From Phoronis australis (Eukaryota > Phoronida > Phoronidae), in NCBI GenBank assembly GCA_002633005.1, contig NMRA01000001.1:1213755-1277754 (forward strand): a stretch of DNA of 64,000 nucleotides, in the 5' to 3' direction. The notes beneath the pieces were generated by a model. It did not search any database, was not told the DNA's origin, and worked only from the letters and a program-made list of their open reading frames with translations. The translations under genes were made by a program, and so were the position numbers. Positions 23,956 through 35,628 of this stretch are shown here, piece after piece. Numbering within the stretch: the first letter of the stretch is position 1; every line of letters starts with the position of its first letter.

Positions 23956-26292
23956 CTTTAATGTTTCAAAACAGTTTGAAACATGTTGTATGTATGAATT
24001 CGCCTCCTGCCGTAGAAGAGAACATCGGGTTAAAGCGACTATATATACACCCGCTTCCAAAATATTTTTGACTGGGGGTACTAATCCTTATTCAGCGTGT
24101 CTTATTCAGATCTGAAATGCCGGGATTCCTGAGCTTTGTTAGAACTGTCGTTTCGTGATTGTCTGACACTGATTAGGCTAGTAGGCTTATCCCCGGGACC
24201 TCGGGGATAATCCCATAAAAGGAGTGTAGTGATCATACCGTTCAAAAACTTGAAGGTGACCTACGAAATGGTGCATTTGCAATCAAACTGAAATTTGGCT
24301 CTTAGTTCGCTCCTACTTCAGAAATGCTGAAAAGTTTAGCTAAGTGTGAGGGCGCCACTGTCGGTCAAGAAACGATTTGTGGAAATGATTTTAGTAACTT
24401 CTAGTAGTTACTGTTCATTCTCAGGGACTTAGGAGTTTTGCACAAATGTTGTTTTTCCGAAATACTGGGTTGGGTGGAGCGTTAGACAAAATTTTCCATG
24501 CCGGAAACAGACCCCTAAAGTCATTCCTCATCTGAGTCAAGATCAATCAGAGATCAATTTTACAGAGGAATCTGATCTAGACCAGGCCGGCTCTAAAAGT
24601 TGTCTTTTCACGGCGTGTCATTTTGTGCGCCGAGCGTGATTCGATCCCTGAATGGACAAAGAACTATCGGATCTTGCAAACCCAGAAATCGCTTCCCGTC
24701 TGGGTAACGAACTAGTTGTGACCAATATTGTGGTGGTAATTGTCAAAATCAAAAGTTCGCTTCTTAAACGGCACGCAGGTTTAAAGCCGATTTTTAAAGT
24801 TGTTTGTGGGTTTGGCCTCCGGTTAATATTTGGGTAGTTTTACCAGAAAAGCCAAACAAGTACTGTTTTCCGGAAATAGTGACGCTTTCGCGTTTATTAC
24901 TTAATGAACGGGTAAATTAGCTGTTGACAGAAAATGTCAACTCGGTTCTACTACCTGACGTCACTGCGCTTTCTCTCGTAACAAGCTAAAAATGTGTCTT
25001 TTGACGCATATCATTTTTAGGCTTTATAATGCCATGGGAAGGGCAGGTATGTATGGGAAGCTCGGGCGAACCCAAAAATGGAGAGGACGAATGAGAAATA
25101 GAAAGAACCTCCACTAAATTCCCAGAGTACCGTAATGAAGAAACTAGTGGTTTTGTCAAATAAAAATTTTGTATTCCGCCCACTGACCCATGTATGTATC
25201 TAGTGAAAACGATAACCAATGATCCAACTTTTTGAACATGTTCTGCACAGTAAAATTTCATGAAAGCGTCGTATTTACTGTACCCGTGCAGACTGACGAA
25301 ACCTCAACTTTTTTAAAATGTCGTTTTTGCTGTACTGGAGTGGACGGTAAAAATGAAATCTTTCGAAAACCTAGTAAACGTCACCACGACATAAAAATTT
25401 TACATTTTTGTGTAATAAACCTCCTCTTGGCGCCGTTAACGTTAATTAATGTTTGCACAGGGGTATTCATGATTTTTCGTCGCCTTTTGTAAAGAGAGTT
25501 AAACTCAATTGTGTTTATTTAATTGATTTCACTGTATTATTTGTGTACTTTATCTAAGGTATTATTGACTGAAAGAAAAGCAAATGTTTTATATCTCGTA
25601 TTGAATACTAATGAGGTTTACAAATACGTAACAGTGTTGTGTGACAGACTATCCCGCAAATATGGAACGCAGAAAAGCGCAACTGATACCTTTTAAATGA
25701 TAGAATTTCGTTTTTTTACGTAGCAGCAACAAAAGCGGCATCTTTACATTGTTTATATAAAACAAAGAATGTGGTTACAATATTAATTTCGTGATAGTGA
25801 GTCTAATATCCGACGTTTAGAATTTAAACGTATTTCATCACTAAAAGTTAACGACCATGTTGATTGATAGTTCGCCATTGGCATATTTCACTGAGTATTA
25901 CATTGACTGTACCCTATGACGTAAATTTACTGTACAACTTCTCAACTTTCGTACATGGACTGTGTCTTCTACATTGAATATTTGCCATGTTGATAATTTT
26001 CTAATGCGTCGTAGCACCATCGTTACGCAAGAGGACAACGCTTATTACAAGATCCTCCTGAGTTAAAAACATCCCAAGTATTCACTACTGTTCCCTATAG
26101 CAATGTTCCTAATGCAAAATTTATCAATATAGATGTTCCTTTGCAGCCGAGTCTATTTGCGGAACCTTTTCTATTCGCAAAGAATGGTAGCGTTCTTATA
26201 AACAAGTCAGTCATTGTCTGTGTTGTATCTTTTTGCAAAAGCAGCTAAAAGATATCGTACAATTCGAAGTCGTGCCTTAACACCATACTTAA

Positions 26293-27039
26293 TCATCGAG
26301 TATCAATGAAATCTGAAGGTTCTTCCTCCAGGAACACTTCATCATCCGACGACGGTAGCGGAGGCGTGCAACTTGGTGATGGTGCTGACGGCCGTGTTGG
26401 GCATTCAATGAAGGCCTGCCGGTTCACCGTGATCGGTGGCAAATTGCGCACGTTTGCAGTCACGCGACGTCGGGTGGGATCGGATCGTGTTCGCACAACT
26501 TTTTGTTTCGCACTTTGAATCAAAGCACAGTCTAGCTCTATCGTAGGATGTGCAGAGAGGCTGCTTGCCATAAGCAGTCGTGTATTGTCTAAGGAAGATG
26601 ATGTTCTGTCCAGTGGTATAACGTCCGAGGTAGGATGACGCTGGTGTAAAACCTTTTGAAACAATTTTTCTGATTCTGCTGCTGACAACGAATTTGACGT
26701 GTTAATCAGTCTGTTCTCGGAATCGAACTGTTCTTCGTCCGCGCCTACTGAATGAAATCTGCATTGACGTGGAAGCTGAGAAGTGTGTTCGCCGCAATTG
26801 TCCCCACATTGTGAAACTGCAGTTTTGCCATGTCCTATTTCGGGAAGCGGGTTCTTCTTTTTCATGAACGCTAGCTCCGTTGCCTGTCTGGGCGGCGGAA
26901 AGTCTCTAATAAATCGAACGAATTGCTCAATGTCTTCTCTTGGTTGCCTGTGGCGCGCATATTTTTCATACATAATTGCTGCCGGAGAGGGTGACAGCAA
27001 ACTCTTATTCGGCACATCCATGTTGCTTTTCTTCACCAT
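26293..27039 (-). CDS. Uncharacterised intronless ORF, 248 residues
   Basis: A single minus-strand ORF runs from ATG at 27039 to a stop at 26293, with an in-frame TAA a few codons upstream of the ATG. I do not recognise the protein. The N-terminus (residues 20-52) is charged and possibly helical (MYEKYARHRQPREDIEQFVR), followed by PPPR. The rest is Ser/Pro/Arg-rich and probably disordered, ending in an acidic tail (SSDDEVFLEEEPSDF, about 229-243). No transmembrane segment, signal peptide or zinc-finger pattern is visible. TATA-like sequences lie at about 27053-27060 and 27132-27152 on the same strand. The long open frame and balanced composition argue for a real gene, but no homology supports it. 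Confidence 0.5.
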   Translation of the reverse strand: MVKKSNMDVPNKSLLSPSPAAIMYEKYARHRQPREDIEQFVRFIRDFPPPRQATELAFMKKKNPLPEIGHGKTAVSQCGDNCGEHTSQLPRQCRFHSVGADEEQFDSENRLINTSNSLSAAESEKLFQKVLHQRHPTSDVIPLDRTSSSLDNTRLLMASSLSAHPTIELDCALIQSAKQKVVRTRSDPTRRRVTANVRNLPPITVNRQAFIECPTRPSAPSPSCTPPLPSSDDEVFLEEEPSDFIDTR

Positions 27040-27131
27040 ACCGACGGGCGCAATTTATATAACTCTCCAAATTAACTACAGAAGTGTTCGAATTTATGGG
27101 AGAATGAGACTTTAGCGTGCTACCTCGTTAT

Positions 27132-27152
27132 ATAGATATATATGTATATATA
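27132..27152. repeat. Short TA-rich tract, possible TATA element for the minus-strand ORF
   Basis: ATAGATATATATGTATATAT lies 93-113 bp upstream of the ATG at 27039 on the minus strand. It could serve as a TATA box with a short 5' UTR, or be a plain microsatellite. Confidence 0.3.
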
Positions 27153-28054
27153 AAATCCTTGTCACTGATTTCAGCTGTCCACCCACAACATGAGTGTCAA
27201 TGTTATTTCGATTTGCGTATTTCCCCGTGATTCTATAAAAAGAACAAAAGTTGTTTCACCTGCTAATTAAATGCGCAAATGGCTACTGTTTCCAAGGGTT
27301 GTTGCTTGCTTCAAAGACTTAGTTACTCAAGTGGAAATATTACGACAAACTCTCCAACTACAGTTATGCCCAATGGGTATCTTTGTTTTCTTCGCATCAA
27401 CTACAGATGAGACGAGTTCTCGCGCTGCACGTTGGAAGTGATCTGTTAATCTGAAAATAACATTTTGATTTTATAATCGTACTCATCATTCCACCATTCA
27501 GTCAGTCGTAACACACGAACAATTACCGTCAGTAGTGCAAGAATGGAATTTAATCGAGATAGAGACAGAATAATTCTTCGATTAATGTGAAATAATTCGC
27601 CTATCCGTGTGTCTGAATACATATAAACCAATCAGACACGTTAAAACTCCTACATACCTGAATCAATACTCAGCTGCTATTGCGACAGTACAACCCAAAA
27701 TTTTAATTCCCCATCCAAAAAAAAATGTCATCAAGAGCCTGTATCCGATTTGAAATTCCTCGCCTTATAAACAACAACGAAATATCAGTCTCTGCTCTAA
27801 GTATAATAAAAACACACAGTTTGCAAGCTTATTCCACGTTCTTAACCAATTTTTTAATTAGCAACTACGATCCAATCTGTCATATTTCCAATTGCTTTAT
27901 ATGTAAAACTATCTAAAAAATTTTGTTCCCAAAATCTTATGAGCTGTGCCAGTCCAGTAGCATTTTATTTGAAAACAGAGAGGGTTAGGTGGAATTTCAG
28001 GTAAACAGTGTAGGCAATTTTTTATATAAATGTTTTGGTTACTATACCGTAATC

Positions 28055-28160
28055 TTTTAAAGAGCGAATGAGACTCCCACTTTCCTTGCTGAAGTGGTCG
28101 AACTACGCAAGTTTAATCATTTCACCTACTTAAGTGCGATTCTCATTCGCTCTTTAAATA
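28055..28160. mobile_element. Miniature inverted-repeat element flanked by TTAA
   Basis: The left arm TTTTAAAGAGCGAATGAGAC and right arm TCTCATTCGCTCTTTAAAT form a stem of about 28 bp around a 50-bp loop. TTAA immediately flanks AGAGCGAATGAGA on one side and its complement on the other. TTAA duplications are known for piggyBac- and Kolobok-type transposons, so a MITE of such a family is the simplest reading. Confidence 0.65.
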
Positions 28161-29849
28161 GAATAAACCGACATCGTTTTTGACACGCCATTTCAACTGG
28201 TCGCGTTTTCCACGTTGCTGCCAAAAATTAGACTTTTAATAATGAAAGTGAAAATAGATTCGAGTTCGCCTATGTCCTGCTCAAAAGCACGCGTGTGCAC
28301 CTGACGCGCTTTTGTCACGACCAATGATTCGATTACTTGGTCGTTTTTTTTTCTCGTTTAAACATGGCTGCACACAGAAAATAATGGATCTAATTACCGC
28401 CGTGCAATACGGAGACAGCTTATCGAGCTGGAGAGGCAAAGCCCTTATTTTCACCTCAATTAAAAAACAACAGGTATTGATGCCATTAGTCACAGAGTCG
28501 ATTCTAATTGCCTAATTAACATGGCTGAATAACTAAGCACAAACATTATCATTACCTATCGATTTAGAAATACTATAAGGATCTACTGATCAATCAATTT
28601 GGACCAAGCGTCTGTCTCACGTGATGTAACAATTTTAATTTGACACACAAAGGTAATTAAACAGGAGACTGTCGCAGCATCTGATTCACAGCTTACTAAT
28701 AGATGGGCGTTGGTTAATATTACGTAATTTTTTTCGTTTACGTGTGACGAATTTCAACAGAAGTCTGCAGTTTGTTTATTTACTCGTTTACAGGAGGTTT
28801 ACGTCACACCTTCTATGTGCTCAGTTGATATTTTGGTTGTAGAAGCTAGTCTAATCGACAATTAAAGTGAAATTTCACATGGTTTCCGAGTCTCTTCAGT
28901 ATTTCTGCAAGCGGATGCTTTGAACTGCCCTGAATACCCATGAAGTTATTTTAGATCCAGACCCCAGCGAATCAATTTTCAATGTTACCCGCGGTATAAG
29001 CAGATGTGATGACAACGTGTTTGAAAACTTCAAACATCCGTATTACATAATAACAAAGTGAGGAGAGTGTTATTCTTATTTTCTTAGACAGGAGAATACT
29101 AATGGCCTATCATCCCCGAAGAGTAATCCCCTCTTTATTGTGAACGAACATTCTATGAATGCTCAGAAGTAGTATAATGACACGTTCCTTCATTTGTAAT
29201 TTAGTACCGAGCTAATGAAAATATTCAGAGAGGATGTGAAAATATTTATTTATTTGTTTAGCAAATGAGATTTGACTATCGCAGTATTATCAAAATTTGA
29301 GACGATGTTATTTTTGAACGCGCCTTGTCTCGTTAAACATCCCTTGAAACATACGAGCAATAAAGAAAGTAGAAAAAATAGTACAAAGCATTTCAAGAGC
29401 TAATATCCTGACTTTTGAATGTCACCTACGATTATTGGACAGACTCAATTTCCGATTAAATGTTTTCAGCTCCGTCGAGAGTGTCGTTCAATTTTGTCTT
29501 TTCAAAACAGTAAAAACACCATTTGAATGAACTCGGAGGTAATTAATGTTTGCAAAACGTGAAAGCTTGCTCTATTTGTTCTGGTTAATCTTGGTTTTTT
29601 GTATTTCTTTATTTTTTTCTCATAAAAGATCTCTATTCTGATGAAATGTCAGCAATTTCTGAACTCTAGTCTAATCCCGTGTTGTAAATATTTTCAGAGG
29701 TGAACCGTGGCAGTAACTGTTTTCATGGTCTGCCAGAAAGCATCGAACTAGAGGAAACATATGGACAGAGGAAATGCAGTCCCACGAGTGATTTTTAGAA
29801 TCATGTAAAATGTTTTGAAATTTCCCACCATAGTGAAAATACGTCTTAC

Positions 29850-30021
29850 CTGATAACGATCCTTTGATTTCTGAATAACGAATGTATTGCGTGAATTACA
29901 CACCGTAAACTTCGGTAGTTTCAAATCAACTGTGGGCGATGACGTACGTCCTCCAGTGTCAGCGCGTGTTGTGTCTCGAGCGCTGTACAACAGCTTCTTA
30001 GTAGTGCTTGTCCGGTTGAGC
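29850..30021 (-). CDS. Candidate internal exon of an unknown gene
   Basis: On the minus strand, a pyrimidine-rich acceptor (TTTGTTTGTTTTGCTTAG) precedes 30021 and a consensus donor CAG|GTAAGA follows 29850. The 172 nt between are open for 57 codons, rich in Thr, Lys and Arg (for example TVCNSRNTFVIQKSKDRYQ). I recognise no family and cannot link it to neighbouring exons with confidence. Confidence 0.35.
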
Positions 30022-32332
30022 CTAAGCAAAACAAACAAATGATTCCGCTCACGATATTATTCGATATAAACAGCAAGTTTGATCGATGTCCAAACAAATC
30101 GCCATTGATTAAGTGAACTGGATAGCCAGTAAACGATTGGTCCTGCCTCTCAACACGATAACGCCGTTCCTACGTGTAAAAGACTTGTACAAATATGTTT
30201 TCTCTAGGTAGTGTTGACCCTCGGGGTTACTTCGTTTGCTTAGCCCATGCCAGAACCGGCCATGAACGTCATAAACAATTTATTTCTAGGGAATCCGCAC
30301 ATTTTATGATGTTCACGTTCAACCGTGTGTTACTGAGTCGAAATCCATGAAAATAAAGAGGGCACATGGGTAATCCTTTTCAACTTGTCGGCAGCACAAG
30401 TTTTCTTAGTAGATTATGATTTGTTACGTTACGACGATGATTTTTAAATTTCGAAACGACCACTGTGTGGAGATTGGAATTTGCCCCTCATCTATTGTTT
30501 ATTTGCTGTTGTTCAAGTGACATGCGCGTATCAAGTGCACGTTCGGATTAGAAAGGATAAGTTAACTAATTTGATTTCGAAAGTTCCCTATGTTTCTAAA
30601 GATGCCGTATTCAATGTCTAAAAAGTCAAAAATATTCTCGCATTTGACAAGTTGACTGGTTTGTTTTCTGACAACGTCATCTGGTGGTGGACTTTCAAAA
30701 AGTGGACACAGTGCACTGCTGAGCTGACCAACAGAAAAATTGTCATCTTGTGTCGTTATTTTGTACATTGCAGTACCCAAGGAATATAACCTTCCTTAAG
30801 TTCCTGTACCGAAACGTAATAATGCACGTCAGAGACAATAAGTATTGAAGTGTACACTTCGTCCCCTCATTGTGGCAGTGAGTTCATATTAAGTCACACA
30901 AGGTCGGAACAATTTGCTGTCTATTTGCAATTGAGTACTGCAAACTGAGTGTTGTACACGACCGGCCTTTTCCTGAAAAAAGAAACATTTTTTGACACCT
31001 TACAAAAATGTGTGTATGTGAATATCAGATTATGACCTAGCCGTTGGACAAAGCGTAAAACCTTGCTATTTTTTCCTGGCAGCAAGTATGTGATGGTTTC
31101 AGATTTTTTAAGCACGCGACACAGGTTTTTATAATCTCGTCAATAGTAGGCCCACTTGAGAAAAGTTTCGAAAAGTTCGCAATATGTTCAAAACTAATTG
31201 TTTTCCACACACACATCAGAGAGCAAGGTTTCGTGAGCAGGGAATCCTGTACTTCTAGATGGTCTTGTGAAATAGTTTTAAGCTGGTCAAGCTCTTGTAG
31301 GTTACTACTGCTACTGGTCTTGCGAAATACCTTTAAGTATGTTATGCTTAATGAAACAAGTCGTCTAATCTAGGAATGATTTGTAAATCCCACGTCTGCA
31401 GTTGTCATGCGAAAGCTATCGGCCATCTAACAAACCTGGTAATTTTGTTATCAGTGTCTGGCTTTTTAAGGATGCAAGTTAAACGATCGCAACGTCCATG
31501 AACTGGTTTTCAATTTCACCTAAAAAGTGTATTGGCTGTATCATTTAACTTTACTTCTTATCAACGACATTAGAGCTATTAAAATCTGACTTGAGTGACC
31601 TTATCCTAAAAATGACATAAGATATGACGATAAATGAGCTTCAAATAGGTATCTTTGCAAAGCCTTGTTTGCTTAGGATGTTAACTTCAGTGTAGAGATA
31701 TCGTTAATGCAATTGACATACATGAAGAGGGTTGCTTGTGTCCCCCAAATTTACGTTAGTGTAAAGCACTTCCCAAGACTGCACTTCAATGACGACAACT
31801 AGTTAACTAGAACGATTGGAAATGCCTGTTAAAGAGGCATGGAACGCGATAAACAGACCAAATTGAAATATTGAAAGTGGTTCTCTGCCACTGAAACAGA
31901 ATTCAACTTGCTCGCGAGGTATTTTTTAGAATTTGCTCCTTACGATTTTTTCAATTTTTATTGATATCAAAGCATTTTTTTAGTTTCAAATTTCAAATAA
32001 ACGATCTGTCAACTGCTCGCACGTTTCCTTATTTAGTATAGCAAGACAAAAACGTAGCACATTTCCCTCATATGGAAAATATGACCTTTGACCTCAAGTG
32101 ACTGACTGTAAGCATATGCGCGTATTTATCCTAAGTGGGACAGAGATTAGAAACTCTGTGGTAACTACTGGGTCTTTCCTCCACGCGTATCTCATCAATT
32201 GTGAATACTTTGATTTTTTCTGGAACTCTCCTAACAGGGGAATGTGAATTACTCTGTACCAGACGTTGAAATTTTTGACGAGCTGTCGCGTTCCATGCCC
32301 TTTTAAAGCTGCGCTCAAGTTTAGAAGTCCCG

Positions 32333-32490
32333 NNNNNNNNNNNNNNNNNNNNNNNNNNNNNNNNNNNNNNNNNNNNNNNNNNNNNNNNNNNNNNNNNNNN
32401 NNNNNNNNNNNNNNNNNNNNNNNNNNNNNNNNNNNNNNNNNNNNNNNNNNNNNNNNNNNNNNNNNNNNNNNNNNNNNNNNNNNNNNNNNN
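32333..32490. other. Assembly gap (run of N)
   Basis: 158 N bases, followed directly by a run of C. ORFs translated across it are meaningless. Confidence 0.99.
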
Positions 32491-32518
32491 CCCCCCCCCC
32501 CCCCTAACTCCGCCACTG
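32491..32518 (-). mobile_element. Terminus of a C/G-tract inverted-repeat transposon
   Basis: The sequence after the gap is a C run then TAACTCCGCCACTG. On the minus strand this reads CAGTGGCGGAGTTA followed by a G run, matching the ends of the element at 38163-38481. The other end is lost in the gap, which probably exists because the G/C homopolymer could not be assembled. Confidence 0.6.
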
Positions 32519-32899
32519 TATAAGATGTCAAATTGCGGATTCTGTGAAAACCAACAATGTACAATGAAAGAATGCCTATAATTATTTCCCATAAGCTCTC
32601 AGTGAACGTAAACCCAGGGATCTCCCCCACTGAATTCGCCACGAATGTTTTTGCTGCCAATATTCCAGTTAAAACAACCTCTTCTCTATAAATAATTAGT
32701 CGTTATGATTGACAATAGCATCAGACGGTGTCCAGGGTATTTTTCATACCCACGAGATCCTCCATTTGGTCCACACTTGAATATTTCATGCGCAATGTTA
32801 TGAAACTTTTGTTTGCAAACTCTTGACATTTCTAGTATTGTGAATTCTTATGAAATAATCAATTTTTAACAGCTTGTACTGACTTCTGGGAGACTCACG

Positions 32900-33600
32900 A
32901 GGCAAATTGAACAACTGGGCTAGATTTGATTCTAATATTAAAGAACTTACAACGAATTTGCAAAAGAATGGCTATCCCCTAGAACTAGTCAATAGGGTAC
33001 TGAAAGCAAAACTCCAACGTAACCCTGTAGACAAAACTAAACTAGTACTTTAAAGTACCCTATGTTGGGTCCGCCAAGATTGCACAACGAAAACTCAACT
33101 AATTGGTGAATAATTACTGTGTTAACTTAAGAGTTGTACTAACATTCAAGTCTCTAAAACTGTCGATTTTTTAACCCTAAGGATAAAATTCCTATGGGTC
33201 TACAGTAAAGGGTGGTGTACAAATTTATCTGTGCTGGACGTGGCTCCAGGTATATAGGCGAAACTGTTCGCCATTTGAAAACCAGGAGCAGGGAACATCT
33301 AAATTCTGATAGAAGTTCAAATGTAAATATTCATCTACAGAGTTCCAATCATTGTTATCAGCAGCAGTGTTCTTTCAATGACTTTGCAATAATAGACCAG
33401 GCAGAAACAACAAAGGAGCTTAAAATACGCGAGGCTCTAGTTGGTGTAAGTCCAATCTCAACAGGCAACTGGCACACCACAGGCTGCCATTGTTGGTCTA
33501 GTTTATTGTCACTTCCTGTAACAGACTGTATCTGTGCTTCATTAATTGTTGCTGGGCCTAGCTAGGTGGCCACTATATTCTCTCTTCTGATGATGGTGTT
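32900..33600 (+). mobile_element. 5'-truncated, decayed Penelope-like retroelement (GIY-YIG end)
   Basis: The open part (33212-33565) carries a GIY-YIG endonuclease start: VYKF.CAGRGSRYIGET, then R.REHL, with GIY-YIG represented as VYK...YIG and the conserved R and H. Upstream, in broken frames (about 32925-33200), are pieces typical of the region between reverse transcriptase and endonuclease in Penelope-like elements (NGYPLELVNR, KAKLQRNP and a remnant of a LPY.G motif). Stops and frame changes show it is inactive, and the reverse transcriptase is absent. Confidence 0.7.
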
Positions 33601-33639
33601 TGAATAAATGACACAGAAACATGTCAAGTCGATTTAAAA

Positions 33640-34090
33640 CCGTGGTTGTTTTTATTAATATTTGTCGCAATTTTCGTCCGATCATCACGAAATTTACACA
33701 TAACACGTACTTCCGGAAGTACTGGAAGCCTATTGTTTTTCGTCAAAATCGGATCCAAGAATGCGGCTGTGGCGGCAATTTTGTTTTCGTTTAAAGGTTC
33801 AAATGCTTCTGGAGGCTACAATTTTTTACGTAAAAGGCTAAGAATCGGCACAGTAAATGGACCGGAAGTTTTTTATAAGTATACAGGAAAATGTTCACTT
33901 CCGGTTAAAGATGGCGGAAATATCGGCGATCGCGCATGCGCACCTCGATTTTGGCCTAAAAACTTTTTCTCCTGTAGAGGCCGCATTATCAGACCAATTC
34001 CTTCGAATTTTTACAGGTATTAGTTTCTTATAACATGCTACTGTACAAAGCCAAAAAACCGTAAGTTGCTTTCAAGATGGCGGATCTGGC
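33640..34090 (+). promoter_or_regulatory. Cluster of ETS-, NRF1- and YY1-type motifs, no gene attached
   Basis: Within 400 bp are a perfect 16-bp palindrome GTACTTCCGGAAGTAC (33708-33723), further CCGGAAGT/ACTTCCGG sites near 33860 and 33897, an NRF1-like CGCGCATGCGCA near 33936, and two AAGATGGCGG sequences near 33908 and 34075. In animals these are core motifs of housekeeping promoters. The second AAGATGGCGG opens an ORF of only 18 codons. It may instead be the end of a transposon. Confidence 0.3.
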
Positions 34091-34469
34091 GCATGTTGAC
34101 CCATTTTCAGTCGAGCTGGAGTGCGATTTTTAACGGGAAGAGAAAAAGACGTGATTTTTTGCATGTGGATTCTTTGAAGTATATTCTTTCAAGTGGCTTT
34201 GTAACAACTTTTTTTCTCAGACTTACTGTTTTCGACTTATTTGACTTTGAATTTCTTAAAAAAACGCAAAATTTCATTTTTTTCAAAAAATTTACGGAAT
34301 TTGGCGATACCATCAATTTAGATAGAATTTTGAACGGGCTTTCAGAAGGTGTTTTTCATTTTTCGCTAGGACGTCTACTTTTCGAGTTATTTGAGATTTT
34401 CTGATATCGCTGTTCCTTTGTTGAGCGCTCTTGCTGCATTGATGTTGGTTTATCTTCTATTGAACTAGA

Positions 34470-34755
34470 CTGTAGCCTATTTCTTATTGATTTATGACAT
34501 CTAAGTTCGTCATATGAATGTTGTGATGTTGTTCATCATCGCCACCACCATCATCATATTCGTCATCATCTCCGTCGTTGTCTTTTCCGTTAATTTCGCC
34601 AAGTGTCGCTCAAGACTGTAGCCTTTTTCTTACTGATTTCGGACTTCTACGTTCGTCATGTGTATGTTATTATTACTTCTTTTGTTCATCCTCGCCACCA
34701 TCGTCGTCATATTCGTCATCATCTCTATCGTCATCTTTTTGGTTAATTTCGCCAA
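34470..34755 (+). repeat. Tandem duplication with TCA/TCG trinucleotide repeats
   Basis: Unit 1 (about 34470-34606) and unit 2 (about 34612-34755) share GACTGTAGCC, TTCTTA.TGATTT, TTCGTCAT.TG and TTCATC.TCGCCACCA, then TCATATTCGTCATCATCTC and GTTAATTTCGCCAAGT. Interrupted TCN repeats lie inside each unit. Confidence 0.8.
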
Positions 34756-35270
34756 GTTTCGTACCTCGGAGCGCTTTCATATTAATATTTGCTGCTACTT
34801 GCTATCATGGAGACAAATTGAAAAACTATCGATTGTATTTTCATAAGAAAATTATTATGCCGGGGCAGGAGTGCTTCCGGGCTAAATGGTACATGGGAAG
34901 ACGCCGCTCGGAAGGCCGTTTTCTTACGGGTAATTACTCTGAAGAGGTGCCTTTTTCATACCTGATTCTTCACAATAAGGGGACTTATTCATGCAAGCGT
35001 CTATAAACGCGTGTATTTTTAGTTTTAATTTTATGCTAACTCATCACAACGGTATTCTTACAAATATCCCCCGACGCACACAGTTGTGTTTCATTTTACA
35101 GGTTGTGGTCGCGCAAGCCTAACTCTCAGATATTCAGTTGCAAATTAATCGAATTTTCACGTGTATTTATGTATAAGTTCATGCGGTTCGAATCAGTTTG
35201 CTGGTTGAAAATCAATTTTCGTTCAAAGGAAAATATCTTTAAAAATTTGCATCAACTGATAGCCGTGCCT

Positions 35271-35628
35271 TCATTTCATTATATCTATGTCAGCTGGTGT
35301 ATTACTAAATATTTCAGAACTCATTGTCAGAATTAAGAGTTGAAAAGACGGCGTGACTGAGTGAAAATCGCCAAGTTCTGAAAACACGATGTCGACCACT
35401 GACATAACATTTTCAGACTTGATAGTTACGTGGCATGATTTCTGTAATGGTGACCAAAATTTCTTGCCTTGAAAAGCCGTTTTTAATACTACGACCACCG
35501 ATATTCTGTTGCCGACATAGAGGTGAATTGTTACCGTAGGAGCACTGAAATCGGGCATGATTCCGTTCAGGTCATTCGGTGCACTAGTCAAACATTCACG
35601 CAAGGCTGTTCGGCGATGTGACACTAAT
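35271..35628 (-). CDS. Candidate terminal exon, unknown product
   Basis: The minus-strand acceptor GCTAATTTTAG precedes 35628. The frame stays open to TGA at 35271, about 118 codons, with ordinary amino-acid composition. No family is recognised, and I see no upstream exon or poly(A) signal that would confirm it. Confidence 0.25.

Larger units (their letters stand above)
17274..26292. other. Intergenic region, 3' UTR tail then repeats
   Basis: The part up to about 18.7 or 19.4 kb may be 3' UTR of the C16orf89-like gene. Beyond it I recognise no gene; ORFs are short, unrelated and without convincing splice partners. Dispersed repeats occur at 17640-17860, 20925-21115, 21826-22130 and 23700-23955, with hairpin repeats at 18043-18131 and 20033-20147. 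Confidence 0.6.
27040..29849. other. Intergenic region without recognised genes
   Basis: A TA-rich run lies at 27132-27152 and a TTAA-flanked inverted-repeat element at 28055-28160. ORFs of 60-70 codons on both strands show no family signature. Confidence 0.6.
30022..32899. other. Intergenic region with scaffold gap
   Basis: No gene is recognised. A minus-strand ORF at 30562-30780 has protein-like composition (LYSLGTAMYKITTQ near its start) but a weak acceptor and no visible donor, so it is not called. A run of N spans 32333-32490. Confidence 0.5.

Noticed and set aside
30562-30780. Minus-strand ORF with LYSLGTAMYK, reminiscent of a KIND-type kinase-fold segment
   Set aside because: The match is a few residues only, the acceptor is weak (CTTAAG) and no donor follows; too little to call.
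32094-32660. ORFs of 85-188 codons spanning 32333-32490
   Set aside because: They are created by the run of N and the flanking C homopolymer.
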